From the NCBI RefSeq assembly GCF_036227605.1, contig NZ_CP109487.1, positions 3,608,001 through 3,672,000 of the forward strand: a DNA stretch of 64,000 nt, given 5' to 3'. A program made the position numbers and the translations under genes. This document shows positions 52,901-61,489 of this stretch, piece by piece (positions within the stretch are counted from its first letter, which is position 1; every line of letters starts with the position of its first letter). The DNA comes from Streptomyces sp. NBC_01439. GTDB lineage: Bacteria > Actinomycetota > Actinomycetes > Streptomycetales > Streptomycetaceae. The notes beneath the pieces are model-generated. The model did no database searches. It was not told the DNA's origin and was given only the letters and a program-made list of their open reading frames with translations.

Positions 52901-53619
52901 AAGACACCTGTCCCGATCCTTGAGACGATTTCGTCCCAGTAAGCGGGCATTGAGGCCCAGGGGTCGCTGCCGCGCGTCCCGAGCCGGTCGGTGAACCAGA
53001 TCGTGCCCGCCCCCTGCCAGCGGGCGATCCTCATCGCCTCTTCCAGATGCGCCCGCGGCACCCCGTGGACGAGGTGGCAGAAGCGCTCCGCAGGATGGTC
53101 CGCGGTCCACTCGGCCACCTGCGACCAGCGGTAGTCGGACCAGGCCCCGGAGAAGGTGACCAGCTGGTCGGCGGCCTCCGCGTAGCCCTCGTACGGGTGC
53201 GTGCCGTGCCCGAGCACGATCCACAGGTCCTCACCGAGGCCCCGCAGGGTATCCACGACCCGGCTCACCGAGGCGAACTCCGCCTTGCCGGCCGGGGTTC
53301 CGGCCAGGTAGAAGCCGCCGACCCCGTACCAGTCGCGGAAACGGTGGGCATCGGAGACCAGCTCCCCGAAGGACCGCGCCCCGTCTCGCACCGCGAGATG
53401 GCCGAGGATCATGCCGCCCGCGCGGCGCAGCTTCGCGGCCGCTTCCGTGCAGTGCGGATCGGGCCGCCCGCCCGGGCCGTCCGCCACGTTCAGCACGGCC
53501 CAGTGCAGCGGGGTACCGGGGCGGGTCAGCTCGGCCCACTCGACGGGGGCGAGCAGCGGGTGCGCGTAGCCGGGGATGCCGAGACCGAGGCGGCCGGCCC
53601 CGGTCGCGGCGGCGGTCAT
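52894..53619 (-). CDS. Spherulin-4-like (GH135-related) protein
   Basis: About 241 residues with a TIM-barrel-like pattern of the spherulation-specific family 4: LGIPGYAHPLLAPVEWAEL at the start, HWAVLNVADGPGGRPD, GGMILGHLAVRDGARSF, DWYGVGGFYLAGTPAG, LWIVLGHGTHPYEGY, and the late GAGTIWFTD. Fungal Sph3 (GH135) cleaves galactosaminogalactan. The acidic D-E pair expected at the end of the strand in GGFYLAGTP is replaced by Ala-Gly, so activity is doubtful. There is no signal peptide. It is the last gene of the glycosyltransferase cluster, nearly overlapping the epimerase gene; a GTG 30 bases upstream is an alternative start. Confidence 0.78.
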   Translation of the reverse strand: MTAAATGAGRLGLGIPGYAHPLLAPVEWAELTRPGTPLHWAVLNVADGPGGRPDPHCTEAAAKLRRAGGMILGHLAVRDGARSFGELVSDAHRFRDWYGVGGFYLAGTPAGKAEFASVSRVVDTLRGLGEDLWIVLGHGTHPYEGYAEAADQLVTFSGAWSDYRWSQVAEWTADHPAERFCHLVHGVPRAHLEEAMRIARWQGAGTIWFTDRLGTRGSDPWASMPAYWDEIVSRIGTGVLE

Positions 53620-53636
53620 GGCCCCCGGCGGCGTCG

Positions 53637-54647
53637 TCAGATGCGGCACGCCGCCTCCATCCAGATGTCCGCGAGGGATTCCTCCAGGTTGATCCGGGGC
53701 CGCCAGCCGAGCCGGTCGCGTGCGGTACGGACGTCCGCCTGCTGCCAGGCCCCGCAGCCGTCCGGGTACGGGTACGGCTGGGGGGCCGCGACGGCCATCT
53801 GCTCGGTGGTGGCCTCGGAGCGGGGCGAACCGATGGCGGAGAGGCCGGCCGGGCGGCCGGGGTGCCCGTGCCCCTGCTGGGGTCCGCCGTGCGGGACGTC
53901 CAGCTCGTGCAGGGCGCCCCCGTACCCGGCGACCCGGGCGAGGACCGAGGCCGCGTCGCGCAGCCGGACCGCGCGGCCGGTGCCGATGTTGACCACGCCC
54001 TGGGCGGCGGACAGCGAGGCGGCGTGCACGGCCCGCGCCACGTCGCGTACGTCCACGAAGTCGCGTTGCACGCCGAGTCCGCTGAGCTTCAGCTCGCCGT
54101 CGCCCGCCTGCATCGCGCGGCGCATGGCCTCGGCGAGGCGGCCGAGCGGGGATCCGGCGGGGGTACCGGGTCCGACGGGCGAGAAGATCCGCAGGACGAC
54201 GGCGTCGAGTCCGGAGCCCAGGACCAGCTCGGTGGCGGCCAGTTTGCTCACGCCGTACGGCCCACCGGGTCTCGGCACGGCGTCCTCCGCCGTGGACGAT
54301 CCGGGCTGGCTGGGCCCGTACTCGGCGGCGCAGCCGAGCTGCACCAGCCGGGCCCCGCAGCCGCTGCGGCGCAGCGACTCGCAGATCGTCGCGACGGCGA
54401 CGGTGTTGTGCCGGGTGAGTTCCCGGGCCCCGCCCCGGGTCGCTCCGGCGCAGTTGATGACGACGCCCGGGTGGACGGCGTCGAGGAAGCGGGTGAGCGC
54501 GCCGGGGCTGCCGGTGGCGAGGTCGAAGCGGACGTCGGCGTCGTCGCCGCGGCCGAGCGCGGTGAGCTGGACGGCGGGGTCGGCGAGCAGCCGGTCGGCC
54601 ACGTAGCGGCCGAGGTATCCGTTGGCTCCGATCAGCAGCACCCTCAT
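53637..54647 (-). CDS. NAD-dependent nucleotide-sugar epimerase/dehydratase
   Basis: A 336-residue extended SDR. NAD-binding LLIGANGYLGRYVADRLL at the N terminus, LVQLGCAAEYGPSQPG (Ser/Thr-region) and the catalytic Y-x3-K in GPYGVSKLAATEL. Later come NIGTGRAVRLRDAASV and an R-x2-LGWRP ending, typical of UDP-sugar epimerases. AGGGG lies eight bases before the ATG. A 12-codon ORF with a strong ribosome site ends exactly on this ATG (ATGA overlap). Inferred role: supplying a sugar nucleotide such as UDP-GalNAc to the neighbouring glycosyltransferase. Confidence 0.88.
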   Translation of the reverse strand: MRVLLIGANGYLGRYVADRLLADPAVQLTALGRGDDADVRFDLATGSPGALTRFLDAVHPGVVINCAGATRGGARELTRHNTVAVATICESLRRSGCGARLVQLGCAAEYGPSQPGSSTAEDAVPRPGGPYGVSKLAATELVLGSGLDAVVLRIFSPVGPGTPAGSPLGRLAEAMRRAMQAGDGELKLSGLGVQRDFVDVRDVARAVHAASLSAAQGVVNIGTGRAVRLRDAASVLARVAGYGGALHELDVPHGGPQQGHGHPGRPAGLSAIGSPRSEATTEQMAVAAPQPYPYPDGCGAWQQADVRTARDRLGWRPRINLEESLADIWMEAACRI

Positions 54648-54682
54648 CGCGTGACCCCTTGGTTGGTTGGCTGGCCGGTCAT
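54644..54682 (-). CDS. Twelve-codon upstream ORF coupled to the epimerase gene
   Basis: The frame reads MTGQPTNQGVTR and stops at TGA overlapping the epimerase ATG (ATGA). AAGGAG sits eight bases before its ATG, a better site than that of the epimerase itself. It is too short for a protein function; a translational-coupling or attenuation role is inferred. Upstream (54684-54782) I see only GGACGGAT-like short repeats and a GGGGACGTCCC palindrome. Confidence 0.45.
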   Translation of the reverse strand: MTGQPTNQGVTR

Positions 54683-54782
54683 GTCTGTGTCTCCTTGCGG
54701 ACGGATGGACGGATGGGTGGGGCGGGGTACGGGCAAAGCGCCTCGGCGTCGGCTCCGAAGGTCTGGGGACGTCCCGGGGACG

Positions 54783-55934
54783 TCAGGTCCGCGCGTGCGC
54801 GGAGGCGCGGGCCAGGGCGAGCACGGCGTGTACGAGGAGTCCGGCCACGGCGGCGAGCGCCGCCGCCGGGACGGGGACCAGGGCGAGGGCGAGGGCCGCG
54901 CCGACGGGCCCGCGGGGGGCTCCGTGCCGCAGCAGGAGCCGGGTCAGGAAGAGCAGCAGTGCGAGGGGAACGGCCACCGGAAGCGGCGTTCCGGCGAGCA
55001 CGGCGGCCGCGGCGGCGGCCCCGGTGAACAGGGCGACGGCCGCCAGCAGCAGCGGACGCGCCCGGTCCGCGAAGTCCTCCAGGGCCCGGCTCCCGTCGAG
55101 CCGGGCCCGCGCCCCGGCGGCGAAGGCGACGGCGACCAGGTGCGCGGGGACGACGGCCAGCGCGAGGCCGACGGCGAGGGCGGTGCCGTGCCGGTACACG
55201 GCCCAGCCGGCCACGGCCGCGGCCAACACGTGCGCCGCGTAGGGGAACCGGCGCCCGGCGGCCCGCCCCGGCCACACCAGGGCGGTGGCGACGGCGACCA
55301 CGGCGGCGGCCCCGGCCCACGCCTGCCCGGCGGCGGCCGCGGCGCAGGCGAGGGCGGCCGGCAGCAGCGCGTAGCCGACGCCGCGGAACGCGGCGGGGCC
55401 GGCCGGGACCGGAGCGGGCGCGGCGGGGGCGACCTCCTCGTGGGGGCTGCGCGCGTACAACTCTTCGGCGAGCGAGAAGACGTCCCGGTGCCGGAACCGT
55501 GCGGCGGTCCGGTCGGTGATGCCGTGGGCCTCCAGCCCGGCGGCGATCTCCAGCGGGTCCACGGCGCGCTCGCACAGCTCCCGGTGCCGGTGCAGCAGGG
55601 CCTTGACGGGATCCCCGGCGGCCCTGCGCCGAGCCGGCCCGGCGGCCAGTCCGCCGCCCCGGCCGCCGGGCCCCTCCCTTCCGGCTTCGTCATGGCCACT
55701 CCCAGCCTCGGCGGCGTTTGAGGCGCGGGGGTCCGGGGGCAGCGCGCCCGGCAACGGCGCCGCGCCGGACCGTGCACCGGAGGACGGCACCGCACCTGCG
55801 GCACCGCTGCCAGGGCTCCGCCCCGGACCCCGCGCCTCAAACGCCGGCGAGGCTGCATGTGCCGGGGCTGGAGGTAACGCTGGCGAGGGCGCATATGACG
55901 GGGCCGCCGCGATCTGGGGGTCGATGGTGGTCAT
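54783..55934 (-). CDS. Polytopic membrane protein of the polysaccharide cluster
   Basis: A 383-residue protein. Residues 1-85 are Ala/Pro/Gly-rich and contain a dispersed GC-rich repeat pair. Residues about 90-150 are soluble, with LHRHRELCERAVDPLEIAAGLEAHGITDR and FRHRDVFSLAEELYARS. The rest is eight to nine hydrophobic helices ending ASAHART. It is not an obvious PelG or Wzx. The start ATG overlaps the stop of the glycosyltransferase gene (ATGA), so the two are coupled. Leu20 is encoded by TTA (55875-55877), predicting bldA dependence. A transporter role for the polymer or precursor is inferred from context. Confidence 0.78.
   Translation of the reverse strand: MTTIDPQIAAAPSYAPSPALPPAPAHAASPAFEARGPGRSPGSGAAGAVPSSGARSGAAPLPGALPPDPRASNAAEAGSGHDEAGREGPGGRGGGLAAGPARRRAAGDPVKALLHRHRELCERAVDPLEIAAGLEAHGITDRTAARFRHRDVFSLAEELYARSPHEEVAPAAPAPVPAGPAAFRGVGYALLPAALACAAAAAGQAWAGAAAVVAVATALVWPGRAAGRRFPYAAHVLAAAVAGWAVYRHGTALAVGLALAVVPAHLVAVAFAAGARARLDGSRALEDFADRARPLLLAAVALFTGAAAAAAVLAGTPLPVAVPLALLLFLTRLLLRHGAPRGPVGAALALALVPVPAAALAAVAGLLVHAVLALARASAHART
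55690..55856. repeat. Inverted pair of dispersed GC-rich repeats inside the membrane protein gene
   Basis: Two copies of a unit containing GGCGTTTGAGGCGCGGGG then TCCGGGG face each other at about 55707-55741 and 55816-55853. The intervening 75 bases are also GC-rich. Related single copies occur in the ABC ATPase gene. The frame stays open, coding the Ala/Pro/Gly/Ser-rich N-terminal segment. Confidence 0.8.
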
Positions 55935-57547
55935 ACGACGGCCTCCGGGGACGGGTCCGGGGCGGGAGCCCACGTCGGGCTGGTCCAGTGGCCGGGCACC
56001 CGGGCCTCCGGGGGCCGGGCGAAGGGGATCCCGCCGTCCGGCCGCGCGGAGCCCTTGGCCAGCAACCGCAGGTAGATCTCCTGGAAGGCGGCCACGTTCT
56101 GTTCGACGGTGAAGAGCTCCAGGGCCCGCGCCCGGCCGGCGGCGCCGAGCCGCTGCGCCCGCTCGGGGTCCTGCAGCAGCGACAGACAGGCTTCGGCGAG
56201 CGCCCGCGGATTGCGGGGCGGGACGACGAGCCCGGTGCCCCCGATGACCTCGCGGACCGCACCCACGTCGGTGGAGACGGTGGCGCGCCCGCAGAGCATC
56301 GCCTCGGCGAGGGTGACCGGGAAGCCCTCGATCACGGAGGACAGGACGACGACGCGCCCGGCGCCGTACGCCTCGGCCGTGGTGGGGACTTCGGGTCCGC
56401 CGATCTCCTCGAAGGTGACCGGGTTCTCCCCGGCCGTGACCGAGTCGGCGGCCTCGTCGGGGAAGAGCTGGGCGGCCAGGGAGCGGCAGTCTGCGAGGTA
56501 GCCGGGGACCGTGGCCGTGGCGAAGATCCGCAGCCGGGTGCCGGGCGCGGCCCGGCGGACCTCGGCGAAGGCGTGCAGCAGGGCGATGAGGTCCTTGGCG
56601 GGCTCCATCCGCCCGACCCACACCAGGGTGTCGGGGTCCCCGGGGTCAGCGGCCTCGCCGACGGTGGCGAATCGGTCCGCCTCCATCCCGGGATAGACGG
56701 TCCGCAGCCGTTCCCGGGTGGCCCCGCAGCGCTCCTGCCAGCGCCGGGCGTGCACGTTCCCGGGGGTCAAGAAGTCGGCCCGGGTGTAGATCTCGGTGGC
56801 CAGCCGCAGTTGGAAGGCCGCGAGCAGGGCCCTCACGGCGGGGCGGGTCTCCGGCTCGCCACGGGTGTCGAGCCGCGCCAGGTAGTGGGCCCGGAGCTGG
56901 ACGCCGTACTCGGTGACCAGCAGCGGGACCCCGAAGAAGCGTTTGGCCAGGAGTCCGGGGAGGGCGGCCACGCCGCCCGCGGCCGCGTGGCAGATGTCGG
57001 CCTCGCCGAGACCGTCCGGCTCCCCGTACCAGTCGAGGGACAACGGCCGGAGCATGACCTCCAGTTCGTCCACGAACTCCAGCAGGTCGGCCACCTGGGC
57101 GGCCCGTACGGTGCGTGCGGCGCCCGGCGCCCGGCAGGCGGACTCCAGGGTCCGCACCGCGGACTCGGAGCGCAGGGCCGCGTACATCCCGCCCTGTTCG
57201 CGGGCGAGTCCGGCGAGCCCGTACAGTCCGGTCTCGAAGGGCTGCTCCGCACCGGCGCAGATCCCGTGGACCAGCTGCTCGAAGCAGTCCACGAACCGCC
57301 GGCGCTCCCGCCGGGAGTGGGTCCGCCCGTCGTCGGCGGGGGCCCACAGGGGGGCCGTCCGGACCCGGGTGACGTGCTCGGGCAGTGGCACACGGGCGCG
57401 TTCCTGCTCGGCGCTGCGGCTCAGTGCGTAGACCTCGAACTCGTGCTGCGGGAGCCCGCGCACGAGCCGGTCGCACCACAGCCTCGCCTCTCCCGTCGCA
57501 TACGGATAACCACCTTCGGTGAGCAGTCCGATCCGCACGAGTCGCAC
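55931..57547 (-). CDS. GT4 family glycosyltransferase, PelF-type (DUF3492)
   Basis: A 538-residue cytoplasmic glycosyltransferase. The N-terminal DUF3492 region is recognisable: RIGLLTEGGYPYATGEARLWCDRLVRGLP, PLSLDWYGEPDGLGEADICHAAAGG, and LLVTEYGVQLRAHYL. The GT-B C-terminal half has WVGRMEPAKDLIALLHAF and the E-x7-E donor-site motif EGFPVTLAE. PelF enzymes use UDP-GlcNAc/GalNAc to build the Pel polysaccharide. It is the first gene of the cluster and overlaps the next by four bases. A possible -10 TAGCGT lies near 57701-57706. Confidence 0.9.
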   Translation of the reverse strand: MRLVRIGLLTEGGYPYATGEARLWCDRLVRGLPQHEFEVYALSRSAEQERARVPLPEHVTRVRTAPLWAPADDGRTHSRRERRRFVDCFEQLVHGICAGAEQPFETGLYGLAGLAREQGGMYAALRSESAVRTLESACRAPGAARTVRAAQVADLLEFVDELEVMLRPLSLDWYGEPDGLGEADICHAAAGGVAALPGLLAKRFFGVPLLVTEYGVQLRAHYLARLDTRGEPETRPAVRALLAAFQLRLATEIYTRADFLTPGNVHARRWQERCGATRERLRTVYPGMEADRFATVGEAADPGDPDTLVWVGRMEPAKDLIALLHAFAEVRRAAPGTRLRIFATATVPGYLADCRSLAAQLFPDEAADSVTAGENPVTFEEIGGPEVPTTAEAYGAGRVVVLSSVIEGFPVTLAEAMLCGRATVSTDVGAVREVIGGTGLVVPPRNPRALAEACLSLLQDPERAQRLGAAGRARALELFTVEQNVAAFQEIYLRLLAKGSARPDGGIPFARPPEARVPGHWTSPTWAPAPDPSPEAVV

Positions 57548-57622
57548 CCCCGATCTCCCGTTCAGGCGGTCGCCGTTCGGTCGGGCGACCCGCTGCGGGA
57601 GAACTCAAGCGGATATGCCGAA

Positions 57623-57650
57623 GGCGCGACGGACGGTTGTCCGTCGCGCC
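57623..57650. terminator. Perfect hairpin between the ABC operon and the glycosyltransferase operon
   Basis: A 12-base-pair perfect stem (GGCGCGACGGAC / GTCCGTCGCGCC) with a GGTT loop in the 221-base gap. It probably terminates the upstream ABC operon, which would make the polysaccharide cluster a separate transcript. Confidence 0.65.
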
Positions 57651-57768
57651 ACCGGAAGGGGTGAAGAGTCGTAACTTTCCCGTACGGTTCGCGTTCGAGC
57701 ACGCTAGAAGTACGGTCTCGGAACCGGACCGCTCCCGAGACGGCCGACACCCGATACCCGGCACCCGA

Positions 57769-59427
57769 CTACGCGAAGACCTCCTGCCGGGTCCTGCGGC
57801 GGCCGGCCGCCAGCGCGGGGGCCAGGGCCGGTACGGCGGCCAGCAGCTGCCGGGTGTAGGGATGGGCCGGGCGGTCGTAGACCTCGTCCACCGGGCCCTC
57901 CTCGACGATCTCCCCGGCCCGCATGACGGCCACCCGGTCGCTGACCTGTCGGACCACCGCCAGGTCGTGCGCGATGAAGACCAGCGCGATGCCCAGCTCC
58001 CGCTGGAGCTCCGCCAACAGGGCGGTGACCTGCGCCTGGGTGGTCACGTCGAGGGCGGAGACCGGCTCGTCGCAGACGATCAGCCGGGGCCGGGGCGCGA
58101 GCGCCCGCGCGATGCCCACCCGCTGGCGCTGACCGCCGCTGAACTCGTGCGGGTAGCGGTCGTAGTGCTCGGCCTCCAGCCCGACGCGCAGCAGCAGCTC
58201 CGCCACCCGGGCCCGGACGGCCGCCTCGTCCCGCTCACCGGCCGCGCGCAGCGGGTCGGCGATGGACTCGCCGACGGAACGGCGCGGGTTGAGGGAGGAC
58301 ACGGGGTCCTGGAAGACCATCTGCACACCGCTCGCAATGCCGGTGACCGGGGCGCCGTCCCGGTGCACCTGCCCGGAGCCGGGCTCCAGCAGTCCGACGA
58401 GCATCCGCCCGAGCGTGCTCTTGCCGGAGCCGCTCTCGCCGACGATCCCGAGGGTCTCCCCGGCGTGCACGGCGAGGGACACCCCGGCGACGGCGGCGAC
58501 CTTGCGCCGGCCCCGCCCGAACTCCCGCCGCAGTGAGAAGGCCTCGACGACGGGCGGCACGTCCGCCGATTCCGGCCCAGCCGGGGTTCGAGGCGCGGGG
58601 TCCGGGGCGGAGCCCCGGGAAGGGCGCGGCCCGTCCAGCCTGGGCACCGCCGCCAGCAAGGCCTTGGTGTACGGCTCCGCCGGTGCGGCCAGCACGGAAG
58701 CCGCCGGGCCCCGCTCGACGGCGTGGCCACCCCGCATGACCAGCACCTCGTCCACGCTCTCCGCCGCCACCCCCACGTCGTGGGTGACCAGCAGCAGCCC
58801 GAGCCCGCGCTCCTCGCGCAGCCCGTGCAGCAGGTCGAGGATCTGGGCCTGGACGGTGACGTCCAGCGCGGTGGTCGGTTCGTCGGCGATCAGCAGCCGC
58901 GGCTCGCAGGCCAACGCCATGGCGATGAGGGCCCGTTGCCGCATGCCGCCGCTGAACTCGTGCGGTCGCGCGCGGGAGCGGCGCACCGCGTCCGGGATGC
59001 CCACCCGGTCGAGCACCTCGACGGCGCGGGCCCGGGCGGCCCGCCGGGAGACGTCCGCATGGATCCGGTGGACCTCGGCGATCTGGTCGCCGATGGCGTA
59101 GTACGGGTCCAGCGAGCTCAGCGGGTCCTGGAAGACCATGGCGGCCGTCCCGCCGCGCAGCCGGCGCAGTTCGGCCGCCGGGGCCGTGCCCACGTCCGTG
59201 CCGCCCACCCGGACGGTGCCGCCGAGGCGGGCGCCCGTACCGCGGTGCAGTCCCAGCAGGGCCGCGGCGACGGTGGACTTGCCGCTGCCCGACTCTCCCA
59301 CGATGCCCAGGGCCCGACCCGCCTCCAAGGTGAAGGAGATCCCGTCCACGGCCCGTACGTGTTCCCCCGCCCCGCCGACGGGGAAGTCGACGACGAGGTC
59401 GGTGACCTCCACCAGTGAGTGCGTCAT
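57769..59427 (-). CDS. Oligopeptide ABC transporter ATPase, DppD-DppF fusion
   Basis: A 552-residue protein with two complete ABC ATPase domains in one chain. First: Walker A GIVGESGSGKST, signature EFSGGMRQRALIAMAL, Walker B LLIADEPTTALD, switch VTHD. Second (after about residue 290): GESGSGKSTLGRM, EFSGGQRQRVGIARAL, LIVCDEPVSALD and IAHDLAVV. Peptide transporters usually use two separate subunits. The linker (RGSAPDPAPRTPAG) is coded by a dispersed GC-rich repeat. It overlaps the preceding permease gene by four bases (ATGA). Powers uptake at the inner face of the membrane. Confidence 0.94.
   Translation of the reverse strand: MTHSLVEVTDLVVDFPVGGAGEHVRAVDGISFTLEAGRALGIVGESGSGKSTVAAALLGLHRGTGARLGGTVRVGGTDVGTAPAAELRRLRGGTAAMVFQDPLSSLDPYYAIGDQIAEVHRIHADVSRRAARARAVEVLDRVGIPDAVRRSRARPHEFSGGMRQRALIAMALACEPRLLIADEPTTALDVTVQAQILDLLHGLREERGLGLLLVTHDVGVAAESVDEVLVMRGGHAVERGPAASVLAAPAEPYTKALLAAVPRLDGPRPSRGSAPDPAPRTPAGPESADVPPVVEAFSLRREFGRGRRKVAAVAGVSLAVHAGETLGIVGESGSGKSTLGRMLVGLLEPGSGQVHRDGAPVTGIASGVQMVFQDPVSSLNPRRSVGESIADPLRAAGERDEAAVRARVAELLLRVGLEAEHYDRYPHEFSGGQRQRVGIARALAPRPRLIVCDEPVSALDVTTQAQVTALLAELQRELGIALVFIAHDLAVVRQVSDRVAVMRAGEIVEEGPVDEVYDRPAHPYTRQLLAAVPALAPALAAGRRRTRQEVFA
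58570..58625. repeat. Dispersed GC-rich repeat in the ATPase linker
   Basis: The plus strand reads GGTTCGAGGCGCGGGG then TCCGGGGCGGAGCCCCGGG. It is closely related to the units inside the membrane protein gene near 55.7-55.85 kb and shares the GGGGCGGAGCCCC palindrome with the adnA repeats. It sits exactly between the two ATPase domains. Confidence 0.78.
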
Positions 59428-60412
59428 GCGAGGGTCACCCTTCGGTCCGCGGCGGCGTACAGGAGGTCGGCGACCGCGCCCGCGAGGACCACGGCCGTGC
59501 CGATCGCGAGGACGACGCCGACGACGACGGGCAGGTCCACGACCCGTACGCCGTCGATCAGGGTCTTGCCGAGGCCGGAGATCCCGAACAGCGACTCCGT
59601 CAGCACGGCCCCGCCGATCATCGTGCCGAAGTCCACGGCGCTGAGCGCGATCACGGGGGCCACGGCGCCGCGCACCGCGTGCCGCGTGACCACGGCCCGC
59701 TCCCCCACCCCGTAGGCGCGGAAGGTCCGGATGTGGTCCTCGGCCAACGTCTCCAGGGTCGAACTGCGCGTGAGGCGGGCGTACTTGGCGCTCTCGAAGA
59801 AGCCGAGGGTGATCCACGGCAGGAGCAGGTTCCAGGCCCACTGCTCGGGGTCCTCGGTCAGCGGCACGTACGTCGGGAACGGCAGCCACTGGAGGTGGGC
59901 GCAGACGATCATGAGCAGCAGCAGCCCCAGGATGAAGACGGGGGTGCCGGTTCCGGCGAGGGTCAGGACGGTCAGGGCCCGCTCGGTGATTCCGCCGCGG
60001 CGCAGCGCGGACAGCAGTCCGGTGCCGACGCCGACCACCAGCCAGATCACCAGCGCGCCCAGCGCCAGCGACAGGGTGGCGGGCAGCCGGTCCAGGATCA
60101 GCGCGGTGACCTGCTGGTCGTTCTGATAGGAGAAGCCCAGGCAGGGCGCGTCGCAGTGCAGGACCAGTCCGGCGCCACCGGAGTAGTCCCGGCCGGCCAG
60201 CAGCCCCTGGAGGAAGTGCAGGTACTGGGTGGGGGCGGACTCGTTCAGCCCGAGCTGCTGGCGGACCTGGGCGATCTGCGCCGGGTTGCAGCGCTCGCCG
60301 CAGGCCAGGCGGGCCGGGTCGCCGGGGGCGAGGTAGAAGAGGGCGTAGACGATCACGGACAGGGTGAGCAGCACGAGCACTGCGCCGCCCGTCCGTTTGA
60401 GCACGAAGAGGG

Positions 60413-60416
<4 letters not shown>
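59424..60416 (-). CDS. Peptide ABC transporter permease, DppB type
   Basis: A 330-residue inner-membrane permease with six helices. The N-terminal LKRTGGAVLVLLTLSVIVYALFYLAPGDP is typical of DppB, and the coupling EAA-like loop is present (HIRTFRAYGVGERAVVTRHAVRGAV), followed by FGTMIGGAVLTESLFGISGLG. The periplasmic loop has several cysteines (LACGERCNP, LHCDAPCLG), suggesting disulfides. The GTG start overlaps the DppC stop (GTGA), and its own stop overlaps the ATPase start. Confidence 0.93.
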
Positions 60417-61485
<1,069 letters not shown>

Positions 61486-61489
<4 letters not shown>

